Source: Microbacterium sp. MYb66
GTDB taxonomy: Bacteria; Actinomycetota; Actinomycetes; Actinomycetales; Microbacteriaceae
Length of the DNA: 64,000 bases
Reading direction: 5' to 3'
Assembly: GCF_002979435.1 (NCBI RefSeq)
Contig: NZ_PCOV01000006.1
Coordinates: 1-64,000, forward strand
Shown here: piece after piece, positions 56,590 through 64,000 of the stretch
Layout: every line of letters starts with the position of its first letter
Position numbering within the stretch: the first letter of the stretch is position 1
Notes under the pieces: model-generated
What the model was told of the DNA's origin: nothing
Databases searched by the model: none
Seen by the model: the letters and a program-made list of their open reading frames with translations, nothing else
Made by a program: the position numbers and the translations under genes

Positions 56590-58443
56590 CTACTTCTTGT
56601 CCTTGCCCTCGACGTCGCCCGAGAGCGCGGCGATGAACGCCTCCTGGGGGACCTCGACGCGCCCGACCATCTTCATGCGCTTCTTGCCCTCCTTCTGCTT
56701 CTCGAGGAGCTTGCGCTTGCGGGTGATGTCGCCGCCGTAGCACTTGGCGAGCACATCCTTGCGGATCGCGCGGATCGTCTCGCGGGCGATGATGCGCGCG
56801 CCGATCGCCGCCTGGATCGGCACCTCGAACTGCTGGCGAGGGATGAGCTTGCGCAGTCGCTCCGCCATCATGGTGCCGTAGGCGTAGGCCTTCTCACGGT
56901 GCACGATCGAGCTGAACGCGTCGACCTTCTCCCCCTGGAGGAGGATGTCGACCTTCACGAGGTCGGCCTCCTGCTGACCGGAGGGCTCGTAGTCGAGGGA
57001 CGCATACCCCTGCGTCTTCGACTTCAGCTGATCGAAGAAGTCGAACACGATCTCACCGAGGGGCATGTTGTAGCGCAGCTCGACGCGCTCCTCGGAGAAG
57101 TACTCCATGCCGAGCAGCGTTCCGCGGCGCGACTGGCACAGCTCCATGACGGTGCCGACGTAGTCCTTGGGCAGCAGGATCGCCGCCTTGACCATCGGCT
57201 CCGACACCGAGCCGATGCGACCGTCGGGGTATTCGCTCGGGTTGGTCACGGTGACGGTCTCGCCGGTGTCGCTCGTGAGCACCTCGTAGATCACGCTCGG
57301 TGCGGTCGTGATGAGGTCGAGGTCGAACTCGCGGGCGAGGCGCTCGGTGATGATCTCCAGGTGCAGCAGACCGAGGAAGCCGCAGCGGAAGCCGAACCCG
57401 AGCGCCACCGATGTCTCGGGCTCGTAGACGAGCGAGGCGTCGGAGAGCTTCAGCTTGTCCAGAGCCTCACGCAGCTCGGCGTAGTCGCTGCCGTCGATCG
57501 GGTACAGACCCGAGAAGACCATCGGCTTCGGGTCGGTGTAGCCGGGCAGGGCCTCGGATGCGGGCTTGCGCGACGTGGTGATCGTGTCGCCGACCTTCGA
57601 CTGGCGCACGTCCTTCACACCCGTGATCAGGTAGCCGACCTCGCCCACGCCGAGACCCTTGGTCGGGGTCGGCTCCGGGCTCGACACGCCGACCTCGAGG
57701 GCTTCGTGATTCGCTCCGGTCGACATCATCTGGATGCGCTCGCGCGGCGAGAGGCTGCCGTCGACCATGCGCACATAGGTGACGACCCCGCGGTAGGCGT
57801 CGTAGACCGAGTCGAAGATCATCGCGCGGGCGGGCGCATCCGCGTCGCCCTTCGGAGCGGGGATCTCCTGGACCAGTCGATCGAGCAGCTCCTCGACGCC
57901 GGCGCCCGTCTTGCCCGAGACGCGCAGCACGTCCTCCGGCTTGCCGCCGATGAGAGACGCGAGCTCCTTCGCGTACTTCTCGGGATCGGCGGCCGGGAGA
58001 TCGATCTTGTTCAGCACCGGGATGATGTGGAGGTCGTTCTCCAGCGCCAGGTACAGGTTCGCCAGCGTCTGCGCCTCGATGCCCTGCGCCGCGTCGACGA
58101 GCAGGATCGCTCCTTCGCAGGCCGCGAGCGAGCGCGAGACCTCGTAGGTGAAGTCGACGTGGCCGGGTGTGTCGATCATGTTCAGCGCGACGGTCTGCCC
58201 GTCGAGCTCCCAGGGCATCCGAACCGCCTGGCTCTTGATGGTGATGCCGCGCTCACGCTCGATGTCCATGCGGTCGAGGTACTGCGCCCGCATGTCGCGA
58301 TCCGAGACGACTCCGGTGATCTGGAGCATGCGGTCGGCCAGCGTCGACTTGCCGTGATCGATGTGGGCGATGATGCAGAAGTTACGGATCTGCGCAGCCG
58401 GCGTCGAGGCAGGCTGAAGAGGTGTGAGAGCGCGTGGGGACAT
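56590..58443 (-). CDS. lepA: Elongation factor 4
   Basis: LepA is a ribosome-bound GTPase. The 617-residue product has G1 [14 protein letters not shown], switch [28 protein letters not shown], and the LepA-only C-terminal domain with [23 protein letters not shown] (key part [14 protein letters not shown]). The ATG at 58443 lies nine bases after a TACAAT box; a GTG two codons earlier is possible. Confidence 0.96.
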   Translation of the reverse strand: MSPRALTPLQPASTPAAQIRNFCIIAHIDHGKSTLADRMLQITGVVSDRDMRAQYLDRMDIERERGITIKSQAVRMPWELDGQTVALNMIDTPGHVDFTYEVSRSLAACEGAILLVDAAQGIEAQTLANLYLALENDLHIIPVLNKIDLPAADPEKYAKELASLIGGKPEDVLRVSGKTGAGVEELLDRLVQEIPAPKGDADAPARAMIFDSVYDAYRGVVTYVRMVDGSLSPRERIQMMSTGANHEALEVGVSSPEPTPTKGLGVGEVGYLITGVKDVRQSKVGDTITTSRKPASEALPGYTDPKPMVFSGLYPIDGSDYAELREALDKLKLSDASLVYEPETSVALGFGFRCGFLGLLHLEIITERLAREFDLDLITTAPSVIYEVLTSDTGETVTVTNPSEYPDGRIGSVSEPMVKAAILLPKDYVGTVMELCQSRRGTLLGMEYFSEERVELRYNMPLGEIVFDFFDQLKSKTQGYASLDYEPSGQQEADLVKVDILLQGEKVDAFSSIVHREKAYAYGTMMAERLRKLIPRQQFEVPIQAAIGARIIARETIRAIRKDVLAKCYGGDITRKRKLLEKQKEGKKRMKMVGRVEVPQEAFIAALSGDVEGKDKK

Positions 58444-58452
58444 GTCCACTCG

Positions 58453-58458
58453 ATTGTA
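58453..58458 (-). promoter_or_regulatory. -10 box TACAAT of lepA, near-leaderless
   Basis: TACAAT is followed by nine bases and the ATG at 58443, so the leader would be about three bases long or absent. Confidence 0.5.
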
Positions 58459-58499
58459 CGGTCAGGGGATGCTAATCCCCGATTCCGGCATACCGGTGA

Positions 58500-58505
58500 T
58501 AGTCT
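58500..58505 (+). promoter_or_regulatory. Possible -10 box TAGTCT for the peptide-import operon
   Basis: TAGTCT lies 180 bases before the first permease gene. The leader between shows no known riboswitch or clear terminator to my eye. This is the best -10 match but not a firm call. Confidence 0.3.
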
Positions 58506-58684
58506 CCCGAAGTTGCCCGGGATAAATCCGTGACACCGGATCCCGCAAGCGATAAGACTCCGTCACAGACCCCGTGGCGGCCGTCGCGTCGCGGAGGACG
58601 GTGGATGGTGATCGAGTATCCAACCGGCTCAGCGTTGCGTCGGCTGATCCCGAGCGCGTCTGTAGAAGAGAAAGACTGACCCCC

Positions 58685-59668
58685 TTGATCAAGTACCTCC
58701 TGCGCCGGGCACTCGGCTGGCTGTTGATGATCGTGGTTGCGACGAACCTCACGTATTTCCTGGCGTGGGGGTTCCTCGACCCGCGCAGCAACTACGTCGG
58801 AAGGCGCCCGCCACTCACGGAAGAGCAGATCGTCAATCTGCTCGAGCCTCGCAACCTGAGCGACACGGTCCCCCTGATCGAGCGGTGGTGGACCTGGCTC
58901 ACCGGGATCCTGCTGCGCTGGGACTGGGGCGTGAGCCCGACCGGCGGCTCCGTGAACGAGCAGGTCGCCTACCGCATGTGGGTCAGCGCCGAACTCGTGC
59001 TCGGTGCGACGATCCTCACCACGGTCCTCGGCATCGCACTCGGCGTCTACACCGCTTCGCGTCAGTACAAGCTCGCCGACCGCATCGGCCAGGCCACGAG
59101 CATCATCACGCTGAACATCCCGATCGTCGTCGCCGCGTTCGCGATCGTGCTCCTCGCCATCGGCCTCAACAACGCCACGGGCGTGCGGATCTTCTACGTC
59201 ACCGGCAACGCGAGCCAAGGGGTCGAAGGCTTCTTCCCCACGCTCATAGACGTCTTGCAACACCTGACGCTGCCGACGATAGCCCTCGTGCTCACCGGGT
59301 ACGCGAGCATCCACTTCCTGCAGCGCTCGCTGCTGCTCGACAACATCAACGCGGACTACGTGCGCACCGCTCGCGCGAAGGGTCTCACCAAGCAGCAGGC
59401 GATCCGCAAGCACGCTCTGCGCACCTCGCTCATCCCGGTCGCCACCCAGGTCGCGTTCACGATCCCCGCGATCTTCACCGGCGCCGTCCTGACCGAGACG
59501 ATCTTCGCCTGGAACGGCATGGGCAAGTACTTCATCGAGACGATCTCGAAGAACGACATCCACGGCACGGTCGCGATCGCCGCCTTCGGCGCCGTCCTCA
59601 CGGCCATCGGCGCCATCCTCGCCGACATCGCCGTCGTGGTCCTGGACCCGAGAGTGAGAGTGAGCTGA
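58685..59668 (+). CDS. ABC transporter permease, oligopeptide/dipeptide type (OppB/DppB-like)
   Basis: The 327-residue product has about six helices and the inner-membrane component motif near YVRTARAKGLTKQQAIRKHALR. The segment RWDWGVSPTGGS between the first two helices is the usual large extracellular loop. The start is TTG in a weak purine context (GAGAAAG about ten bases before); no ATG or GTG fits well. It pairs with the permease encoded next. Confidence 0.9.
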   Translation: MIKYLLRRALGWLLMIVVATNLTYFLAWGFLDPRSNYVGRRPPLTEEQIVNLLEPRNLSDTVPLIERWWTWLTGILLRWDWGVSPTGGSVNEQVAYRMWVSAELVLGATILTTVLGIALGVYTASRQYKLADRIGQATSIITLNIPIVVAAFAIVLLAIGLNNATGVRIFYVTGNASQGVEGFFPTLIDVLQHLTLPTIALVLTGYASIHFLQRSLLLDNINADYVRTARAKGLTKQQAIRKHALRTSLIPVATQVAFTIPAIFTGAVLTETIFAWNGMGKYFIETISKNDIHGTVAIAAFGAVLTAIGAILADIAVVVLDPRVRVS

Positions 59669-59669
59669 C

Positions 59670-60611
59670 ATGAGCACCGACATGATCGATCCCACTGTCC
59701 AGCACCCGGCCGAAGGCTCTCCCGGCCCCGAGACGACCCAGGTCGCGACGAAGCGCCTGTCGAAGTGGGAGCTCTACTGGCGGCGCTTCTCCCGCAACCG
59801 CGGCGCGCTGGCGGGGCTCGTGATCTTCGCGCTCCTCGTGCTGTTCGCGATCTTCGGTCCGATGATCGCCCAGTACGATCACACCGAGCTGGACTTCCTC
59901 GCCCTCAGCATGGGCCCTTCGGCCGAGCACTGGTTCGGGACCAACAACGCCGGCAACGACCTGTTCGCACAAGTCGCGGTGGGCCTGCAGCGATCGCTGA
60001 TGATCGCCGTGAGCGTGTCGGTCGGTGTCACGATCGTCTCCGCGCTCGTGGGCACCGCGGCGGCTTACTTCGGCGGTTGGACCGAGCGCATCGCGCTGCT
60101 GATCATCCACTTCATGATGGTGATCCCCGCCTTCCTCATCCTCGCGATGATCTCGAACAAGTCCGGCGGCGACTGGCGCATCATCGCGCTCATCATGATC
60201 TTCGTGATCGGCTGGTACTTCCCCGCCCGTGTCATCTGGACGATGGCGCTCTCGCTGCGCGAACGCGAGTACGTCAGCGCCGCCCGGTACATGGGCGTCA
60301 GCGGAATGCGCATCGTGCTCCGGCACCTCCTCCCGAACATCGGCTCGCTGCTCGTGATCAACTTCACGCTCGGCGTCGTCACGGCGGTCGTGACCGAGAC
60401 CGGGCTCTCGTTCCTCGGCTTCGGCGTCAAGATCCCGGACGTGTCGCTCGGCGCCCTCATCGGGGCCGGCTCCAGCTCCCTGACGACGGCTCCCTGGCTG
60501 TTCTACTTCCCGGCGGCGGCGCTGACGCTCCTCACCGTCTCCATGGCACTCGTCGCCGATGGTCTGCGCGATGCCCTCGATCCCACCTCTGCTGCAGGAG
60601 GCCGCGCATGA
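59670..60611 (+). CDS. ABC transporter permease, oligopeptide/dipeptide type (OppC/DppC-like)
   Basis: The 313-residue product has an N-terminal OppC-type segment (LSKWELYWRRFSRNRGALAG), about six helices and the coupling motif YVSAARYMGVSGMRIVLRHLLPN (key part SAARYMGVSGMRIVLRH). It starts one base after the first permease stop, and its stop overlaps the ATPase start. Confidence 0.92.
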   Translation: MSTDMIDPTVQHPAEGSPGPETTQVATKRLSKWELYWRRFSRNRGALAGLVIFALLVLFAIFGPMIAQYDHTELDFLALSMGPSAEHWFGTNNAGNDLFAQVAVGLQRSLMIAVSVSVGVTIVSALVGTAAAYFGGWTERIALLIIHFMMVIPAFLILAMISNKSGGDWRIIALIMIFVIGWYFPARVIWTMALSLREREYVSAARYMGVSGMRIVLRHLLPNIGSLLVINFTLGVVTAVVTETGLSFLGFGVKIPDVSLGALIGAGSSSLTTAPWLFYFPAAALTLLTVSMALVADGLRDALDPTSAAGGRA

Positions 60612-62536
60612 GCTCCGTACTCTCCGTCCGCGATCTGAAGGTCAGCTTCGCCTCCGAAGCCGGCCGCGTCGACGCCGTCCGCGGCGTCTCGTTCGACCTC
60701 GAAGCGGGCAAGACACTCGGCATCGTCGGCGAATCGGGCTCCGGCAAGTCCGTGACGTCCCTGGCGATCATGGGACTGCTCGACGAGAACGCCAAGGTCA
60801 CCGGGTCGATCATGTACGACGGCAAAGAGCTCGTCGGCATGAGCGACAAGCAGCTCTCCGTGATCCGCGGCAACGGCATGTCGATGGTCTTCCAGGACCC
60901 GCTCACCTCCCTCACCCCCGTCTTCACCGTGGGCGACCAGCTCATCGAGGCACTCACCGTGCACCGCAGCCTCTCGAAGAAGGAGGCCTGGGACCGCTCG
61001 GTCGAGCTACTGAAGCTCGTGGGCATCACCGAGCCGGAGCGGCGCATGAAGTCGTTCCCGCATGAGTTCTCGGGCGGGATGCGCCAGCGGGTCGTCATCG
61101 CGATCGCGATGGCCAACAACCCGAAGCTCATCATCTGCGACGAGCCGACCACGGCACTCGACGTGACCATCCAGGCTCAGATCCTCGACCTCATCGAGAA
61201 GGCGCAGGACGAGACCGGCGCCGCCGTGATGATGATCACGCACGACATGGGTGTGGTGGCCCGCACGGCCGACGACGTGATGGTGATGTACGCCGGAAAG
61301 CCCGTCGAGCACGCCCCCGTGCACGAGCTCTTCCACCGCACGCGGATGCCGTATTCGATCGGCCTGCTCGGCGCGATCCCTCGCGTGGACAAGTCGGACA
61401 AGGAGGCGCTGACCCCGATCAAGGGCAACCCGCCGCTGCTGATCAATCTGCCCGACGCCTGCCCGTTCGCGGATCGCTGCCCGATCGTGATGGATGCGTG
61501 CCGCACGCGGGAGCCGGAGCTGCTCCCGGTCGCCACCGGCTCGGGAACCGAGCACCGCGCCGCCTGCATCCGCTCCGGTGAGATCGAGGACGGCGGCCTC
61601 CTCGGCGGCCTGCCCGTCTACCCGGTTCGCGAGGTGCCGGAGAGCGCTCTGACGAAGACGCCCCGCGAGGAGCGTCCGATCACGCTGCAGGTGACGAACC
61701 TGACCAAGTCTTTCCCGCTGCTCAAGGGGGCCTTCCTGAAAAGGAAGGTCGGCGAGGTCCAGGCGATCAAGGGCGTGAGCTTCGACGTGCGCCAGGGCGA
61801 GACGATGGCGATCGTCGGCGAGTCCGGATCCGGCAAGACGACGACCCTGCTGCAGATCATGGACATGGTCAAGCAGACCGACGGCGACATCGTGATCGCG
61901 GGCACCAGCGTCAACGACATCCGCAGCCGCAAGGTGGAGCGCCACCTGCGTCGCGACATCCAGATCGTGTTCCAGGACCCGATGGGCGCGCTCGATCCTC
62001 GGATGACCGTGGCCGACATCATCTCGGAGCCGCTCCTCGCGATCGGCACCCCGAAGGCCGAGGCGCACCGTCGGGTGGACGAGCTGATGGATCTCGTCGG
62101 CCTCAACCCGGCCCACAGCGATCGGTTCCCGCAGGCCTTCTCGGGAGGACAGCGTCAGCGCATCGGCATCGCCCGCGCGCTGTCGACCAACCCGAAGATC
62201 GTCGTCCTCGACGAGCCGGTCTCCGCGCTCGACGTCTCGATCCAGGCCGGCGTCATCAACCTGCTCGACGAACTGAAGGTGAAGCTCGGCCTCTCCTACC
62301 TCTTCGTCGCGCACGATCTCTCGGTCGTGCGGCACATCGCAGACCGCGTGGCCGTGATGTACCTCGGGGAGTTCGTCGAGCACGGCGACGTCGATGACGT
62401 GTTCGAGAACCCCCAGCATCCGTACACGCGGGCGCTGCTGTCCGCCATCCCGGTTCCCGATCCCGACGTGGAGCGCACCCGTGAGCGCGTCGTCTTCGAT
62501 CCGGAGACGATGAGCACGCGACCCGCCACCGTGTGA
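60608..62536 (+). CDS. Fused double ABC ATPase, OppD-OppF type
   Basis: The 642-residue product is a head-to-tail fusion of the two peptide-import ATPases. Domain 1 has Walker A GESGSGKS (41-48), FSGGMRQRVVIA and ICDEPTTALD, and an oligopeptide_HPY segment CPFADRCPIVMDAC with four Cys that may hold an Fe-S cluster. Domain 2 has GESGSGKTTTL, FSGGQRQRIGIA and VLDEPVSALD. The ATG overlaps the permease stop by four bases. Confidence 0.94.
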   Translation: MSSVLSVRDLKVSFASEAGRVDAVRGVSFDLEAGKTLGIVGESGSGKSVTSLAIMGLLDENAKVTGSIMYDGKELVGMSDKQLSVIRGNGMSMVFQDPLTSLTPVFTVGDQLIEALTVHRSLSKKEAWDRSVELLKLVGITEPERRMKSFPHEFSGGMRQRVVIAIAMANNPKLIICDEPTTALDVTIQAQILDLIEKAQDETGAAVMMITHDMGVVARTADDVMVMYAGKPVEHAPVHELFHRTRMPYSIGLLGAIPRVDKSDKEALTPIKGNPPLLINLPDACPFADRCPIVMDACRTREPELLPVATGSGTEHRAACIRSGEIEDGGLLGGLPVYPVREVPESALTKTPREERPITLQVTNLTKSFPLLKGAFLKRKVGEVQAIKGVSFDVRQGETMAIVGESGSGKTTTLLQIMDMVKQTDGDIVIAGTSVNDIRSRKVERHLRRDIQIVFQDPMGALDPRMTVADIISEPLLAIGTPKAEAHRRVDELMDLVGLNPAHSDRFPQAFSGGQRQRIGIARALSTNPKIVVLDEPVSALDVSIQAGVINLLDELKVKLGLSYLFVAHDLSVVRHIADRVAVMYLGEFVEHGDVDDVFENPQHPYTRALLSAIPVPDPDVERTRERVVFDPETMSTRPATV

Positions 62537-62614
62537 GGTGGGACTGCGGATCACCGTCCGGTAACAGTTAGGCGCGATTCACTGCCAACCGATGTACCGG
62601 CATGATGTGCGAAC

Positions 62615-62620
62615 TATTCT
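62615..62620 (+). promoter_or_regulatory. -10 box TATTCT before the binding-protein gene
   Basis: TATTCT is followed by seven bases and the ATG at 62628 of a ten-codon frame. It may give the binding-protein gene its own strong transcript, as is common for importers. Confidence 0.5.
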
Positions 62621-62627
62621 TCCCTTT

Positions 62628-62660
62628 ATGAAACGCCGAAAGGCGAAAGGAGCACCATGA
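62628..62660 (+). CDS. Possible 10-residue basic upstream peptide MKRRKAKGAP
   Basis: The frame starts seven bases after TATTCT and its TGA overlaps the binding-protein ATG (ATGA). Five of ten residues are Lys or Arg. The same bases hold a CGCC-GAAA-GGCG tetraloop hairpin (62634-62645) and the GAAAGGAG ribosome-binding site. The reading frame could therefore be a by-product of an mRNA-protecting hairpin. Confidence 0.35.
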   Translation: MKRRKAKGAP

Positions 62661-64000
62661 AGAACAAGAAGTTGTTGGGGGCGATCGCGATCAGCGGCGC
62701 CCTCGCACTCGCCCTCGCAGGTTGCGCGAGCGGTTCCGGGAACACCGGCGGCGGGGACAACGGCGGCGAGTCCGTCGAGACCAAGACGGCCGACTACAAC
62801 CCCCAGGACCGCGGAAACCTCCAGGAGGGCGGCGAGGTCAATTTCGCCATCAACGAGATTCCGGAGCAGCTGAACGGCTTCAACGGCGACGGCAGCGCGG
62901 ACACCCTCAAGCTCTGGTCCTGGTACATGCCGCAGATCCTCCTGGTCTCGCCGGAAGGCGACGTCACCAAGAACGATTCGTATCTCGACGCGTACGACAT
63001 CGGCGAAGCGGATGGCAACACGACCATCACGTTCACGTTCAAGGACGAGGCGCACTTCAACGACGGCACGGACATGGACTGGACCGCCATCGACGCGACC
63101 TGGAAGGCCAACCGCTCGTACGACGAGGGCTTCACTCCGAACGCGACCGACGGCTACAAGCAGATCACGTCCGTCGAGCAGGGTGACACCCCGAAGACCG
63201 CGGTCGTGACCTTCGACGGCATCTACGCATGGCCGTCCATGGCCTTCCTGACCGGTGGTGTCCTGCACCCCGCGGTCGCCGACCCGACCGTGTTCAACGA
63301 GGGCTTCATCGGCAACCCGCACCCCGAGTGGGGCGCAGGGCCGTACACGATCGACACGTTCGACGCCAACGGCGGATTCGTCTCCTTCAAGCCGAACCCC
63401 GAGTGGTGGGGCGACGCTCCGCTGCTCGACTCGGTGACCTTCACCGCGATGGAGCCGGACGCCGCCCTCAACGCGTTCAAGAACGGCGAGATCGACATGG
63501 TGAACACCAACACCAACGACCGCCTCAAGCAGGTCGAGGATGTCGATGACACCGTCGTGCGTCGCGCACAGCAGACCGCCAAGACCATCCTCATGGTCGA
63601 CGCCGACAAGCCGCAGTTCGAGGACATCGACGTGCGCAAGGCGTTCTTCCTCGGCGTGAACATCGATCAGCAGAAGCAGATCGCGTGGAACGGCCTGGGC
63701 TACGAGGAGCCGGTCGCCGGCTCGCTGAACCTGTACTCGTTCCAGGACGGCTACAAGGACTCCTTCGCCACCGCAGGACTGAAGCACGATGTCGAGGCGG
63801 CCAAGAAGCTCCTCGATGACGCGGGCTGGACCGAGGGCGACGACGGAATCCGCGAGAAGGACGGCGAGAAGCTGAGCGTCACCTTCCCGATCTTCGGTGA
63901 GGACCCCACGATCGAGGCCCTCGCGAAGTCGCTCCAGGCGCAGCAGAAGGAGATCGGTTTCGATGTCCAGATCGACGTGCGCCCGTCGGCCGACTTCTCG
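62657..64000 (+). CDS. Peptide-binding lipoprotein (SBP family 5), 3' truncated by the window edge
   Basis: The frame stays open to the last base, so about 448 residues of a protein usually 530-600 long are seen. A signal peptide ends in lipobox LAGC (C23), followed by a Gly/Ser-rich linker. The ligand-binding domain has VNFAINEIPEQLNGF, ITFTFKDEAHFNDGTDMDW, and FLGVNIDQQKQIAW. It captures peptides for the importer encoded just upstream. GAAAGGAG precedes the ATG. Confidence 0.93.
   Translation, partial: MKNKKLLGAIAISGALALALAGCASGSGNTGGGDNGGESVETKTADYNPQDRGNLQEGGEVNFAINEIPEQLNGFNGDGSADTLKLWSWYMPQILLVSPEGDVTKNDSYLDAYDIGEADGNTTITFTFKDEAHFNDGTDMDWTAIDATWKANRSYDEGFTPNATDGYKQITSVEQGDTPKTAVVTFDGIYAWPSMAFLTGGVLHPAVADPTVFNEGFIGNPHPEWGAGPYTIDTFDANGGFVSFKPNPEWWGDAPLLDSVTFTAMEPDAALNAFKNGEIDMVNTNTNDRLKQVEDVDDTVVRRAQQTAKTILMVDADKPQFEDIDVRKAFFLGVNIDQQKQIAWNGLGYEEPVAGSLNLYSFQDGYKDSFATAGLKHDVEAAKKLLDDAGWTEGDDGIREKDGEKLSVTFPIFGEDPTIEALAKSLQAQQKEIGFDVQIDVRPSADFS

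Overview
The window is a GC-rich bacterial chromosome segment. Gene content and order point to a Gram-positive actinomycete, most likely Microbacterium or a close Microbacteriaceae relative. Supporting features are DUF3099 and OpcA proteins, the tkt-tal-pgi-zwf-opcA-pgl order next to heme A genes, a sufB-sufD-Rieske-sufC-sufT cluster, many 1- or 4-base start/stop overlaps, and many promoters placed so that transcription starts on the start codon. The genus is inferred from memory of gene order, not from a search. Genes fill almost the whole window and no gene-free stretch exceeds 300 bases. I see no insertion sequence, prophage, CRISPR array, rRNA gene or replication origin. One tRNA gene (Asn) is present.

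Layout. 1-2 kb: a truncated DUF4190 membrane protein, then DUF3099, a small Cys protein and SURF1. 2-8.5 kb: HAD phosphatase, ABC-F ATPase, DedA protein, a DesK/NarL-type two-component system and a membrane acyltransferase. 8.5-12.9 kb: biotin-type ECF transporter (bioN, bioM) divergent from a TetR regulator that looks like BioQ, then an MFS exporter and a MalY/PatB C-S lyase. 13-17 kb: Fe-S assembly cluster. 17.3-20 kb: heme A synthase and heme O synthase around a small membrane protein. 20.1-28.2 kb: pentose-phosphate operon. 28.3-30.6 kb: DMT transporter, peptide deformylase and a septum-formation-type lipoprotein. 30.6-36 kb: tRNA-Asn, an ABC ATPase, dnaG, dgt and dusB. 36-42 kb: glutathione peroxidase, a DsbA-type protein, a P-loop kinase, uppS, recO, a YicG/TRIC-type membrane protein and leuA with its leader. 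42-46 kb: a lipoprotein, a medium-chain reductase, a secreted I36-like protein and an ECF sigma factor with a membrane partner. 46-53 kb: the hrcA-dnaJ-rsmE-HIT-phoH-ybeY-CNNM-era run. 53-58.5 kb: carboxylesterase, hemW, DUF1990 and lepA. 58.7-64 kb: an oligopeptide-type ABC importer, whose binding-protein gene runs off the end.

The most notable regulatory signals are four. (1) leuA is preceded by an apparently leaderless 15-codon peptide with four consecutive Leu codons. Those codons are complementary to the leuA ribosome-binding region, which suggests leucine-responsive translational attenuation. (2) About fourteen genes have a TAnnnT-like -10 box exactly 6 or 7 bases before the start codon, with a few looser cases. 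(3) Tandem TGAACnnnGTTCA palindromes lie in the overlapping divergent promoters of bioM and the TetR gene. (4) A short MITE-like element with 18-base terminal inverted repeats lies just downstream of leuA. Most genes are ordinary housekeeping genes; no clearly new protein system stands out.
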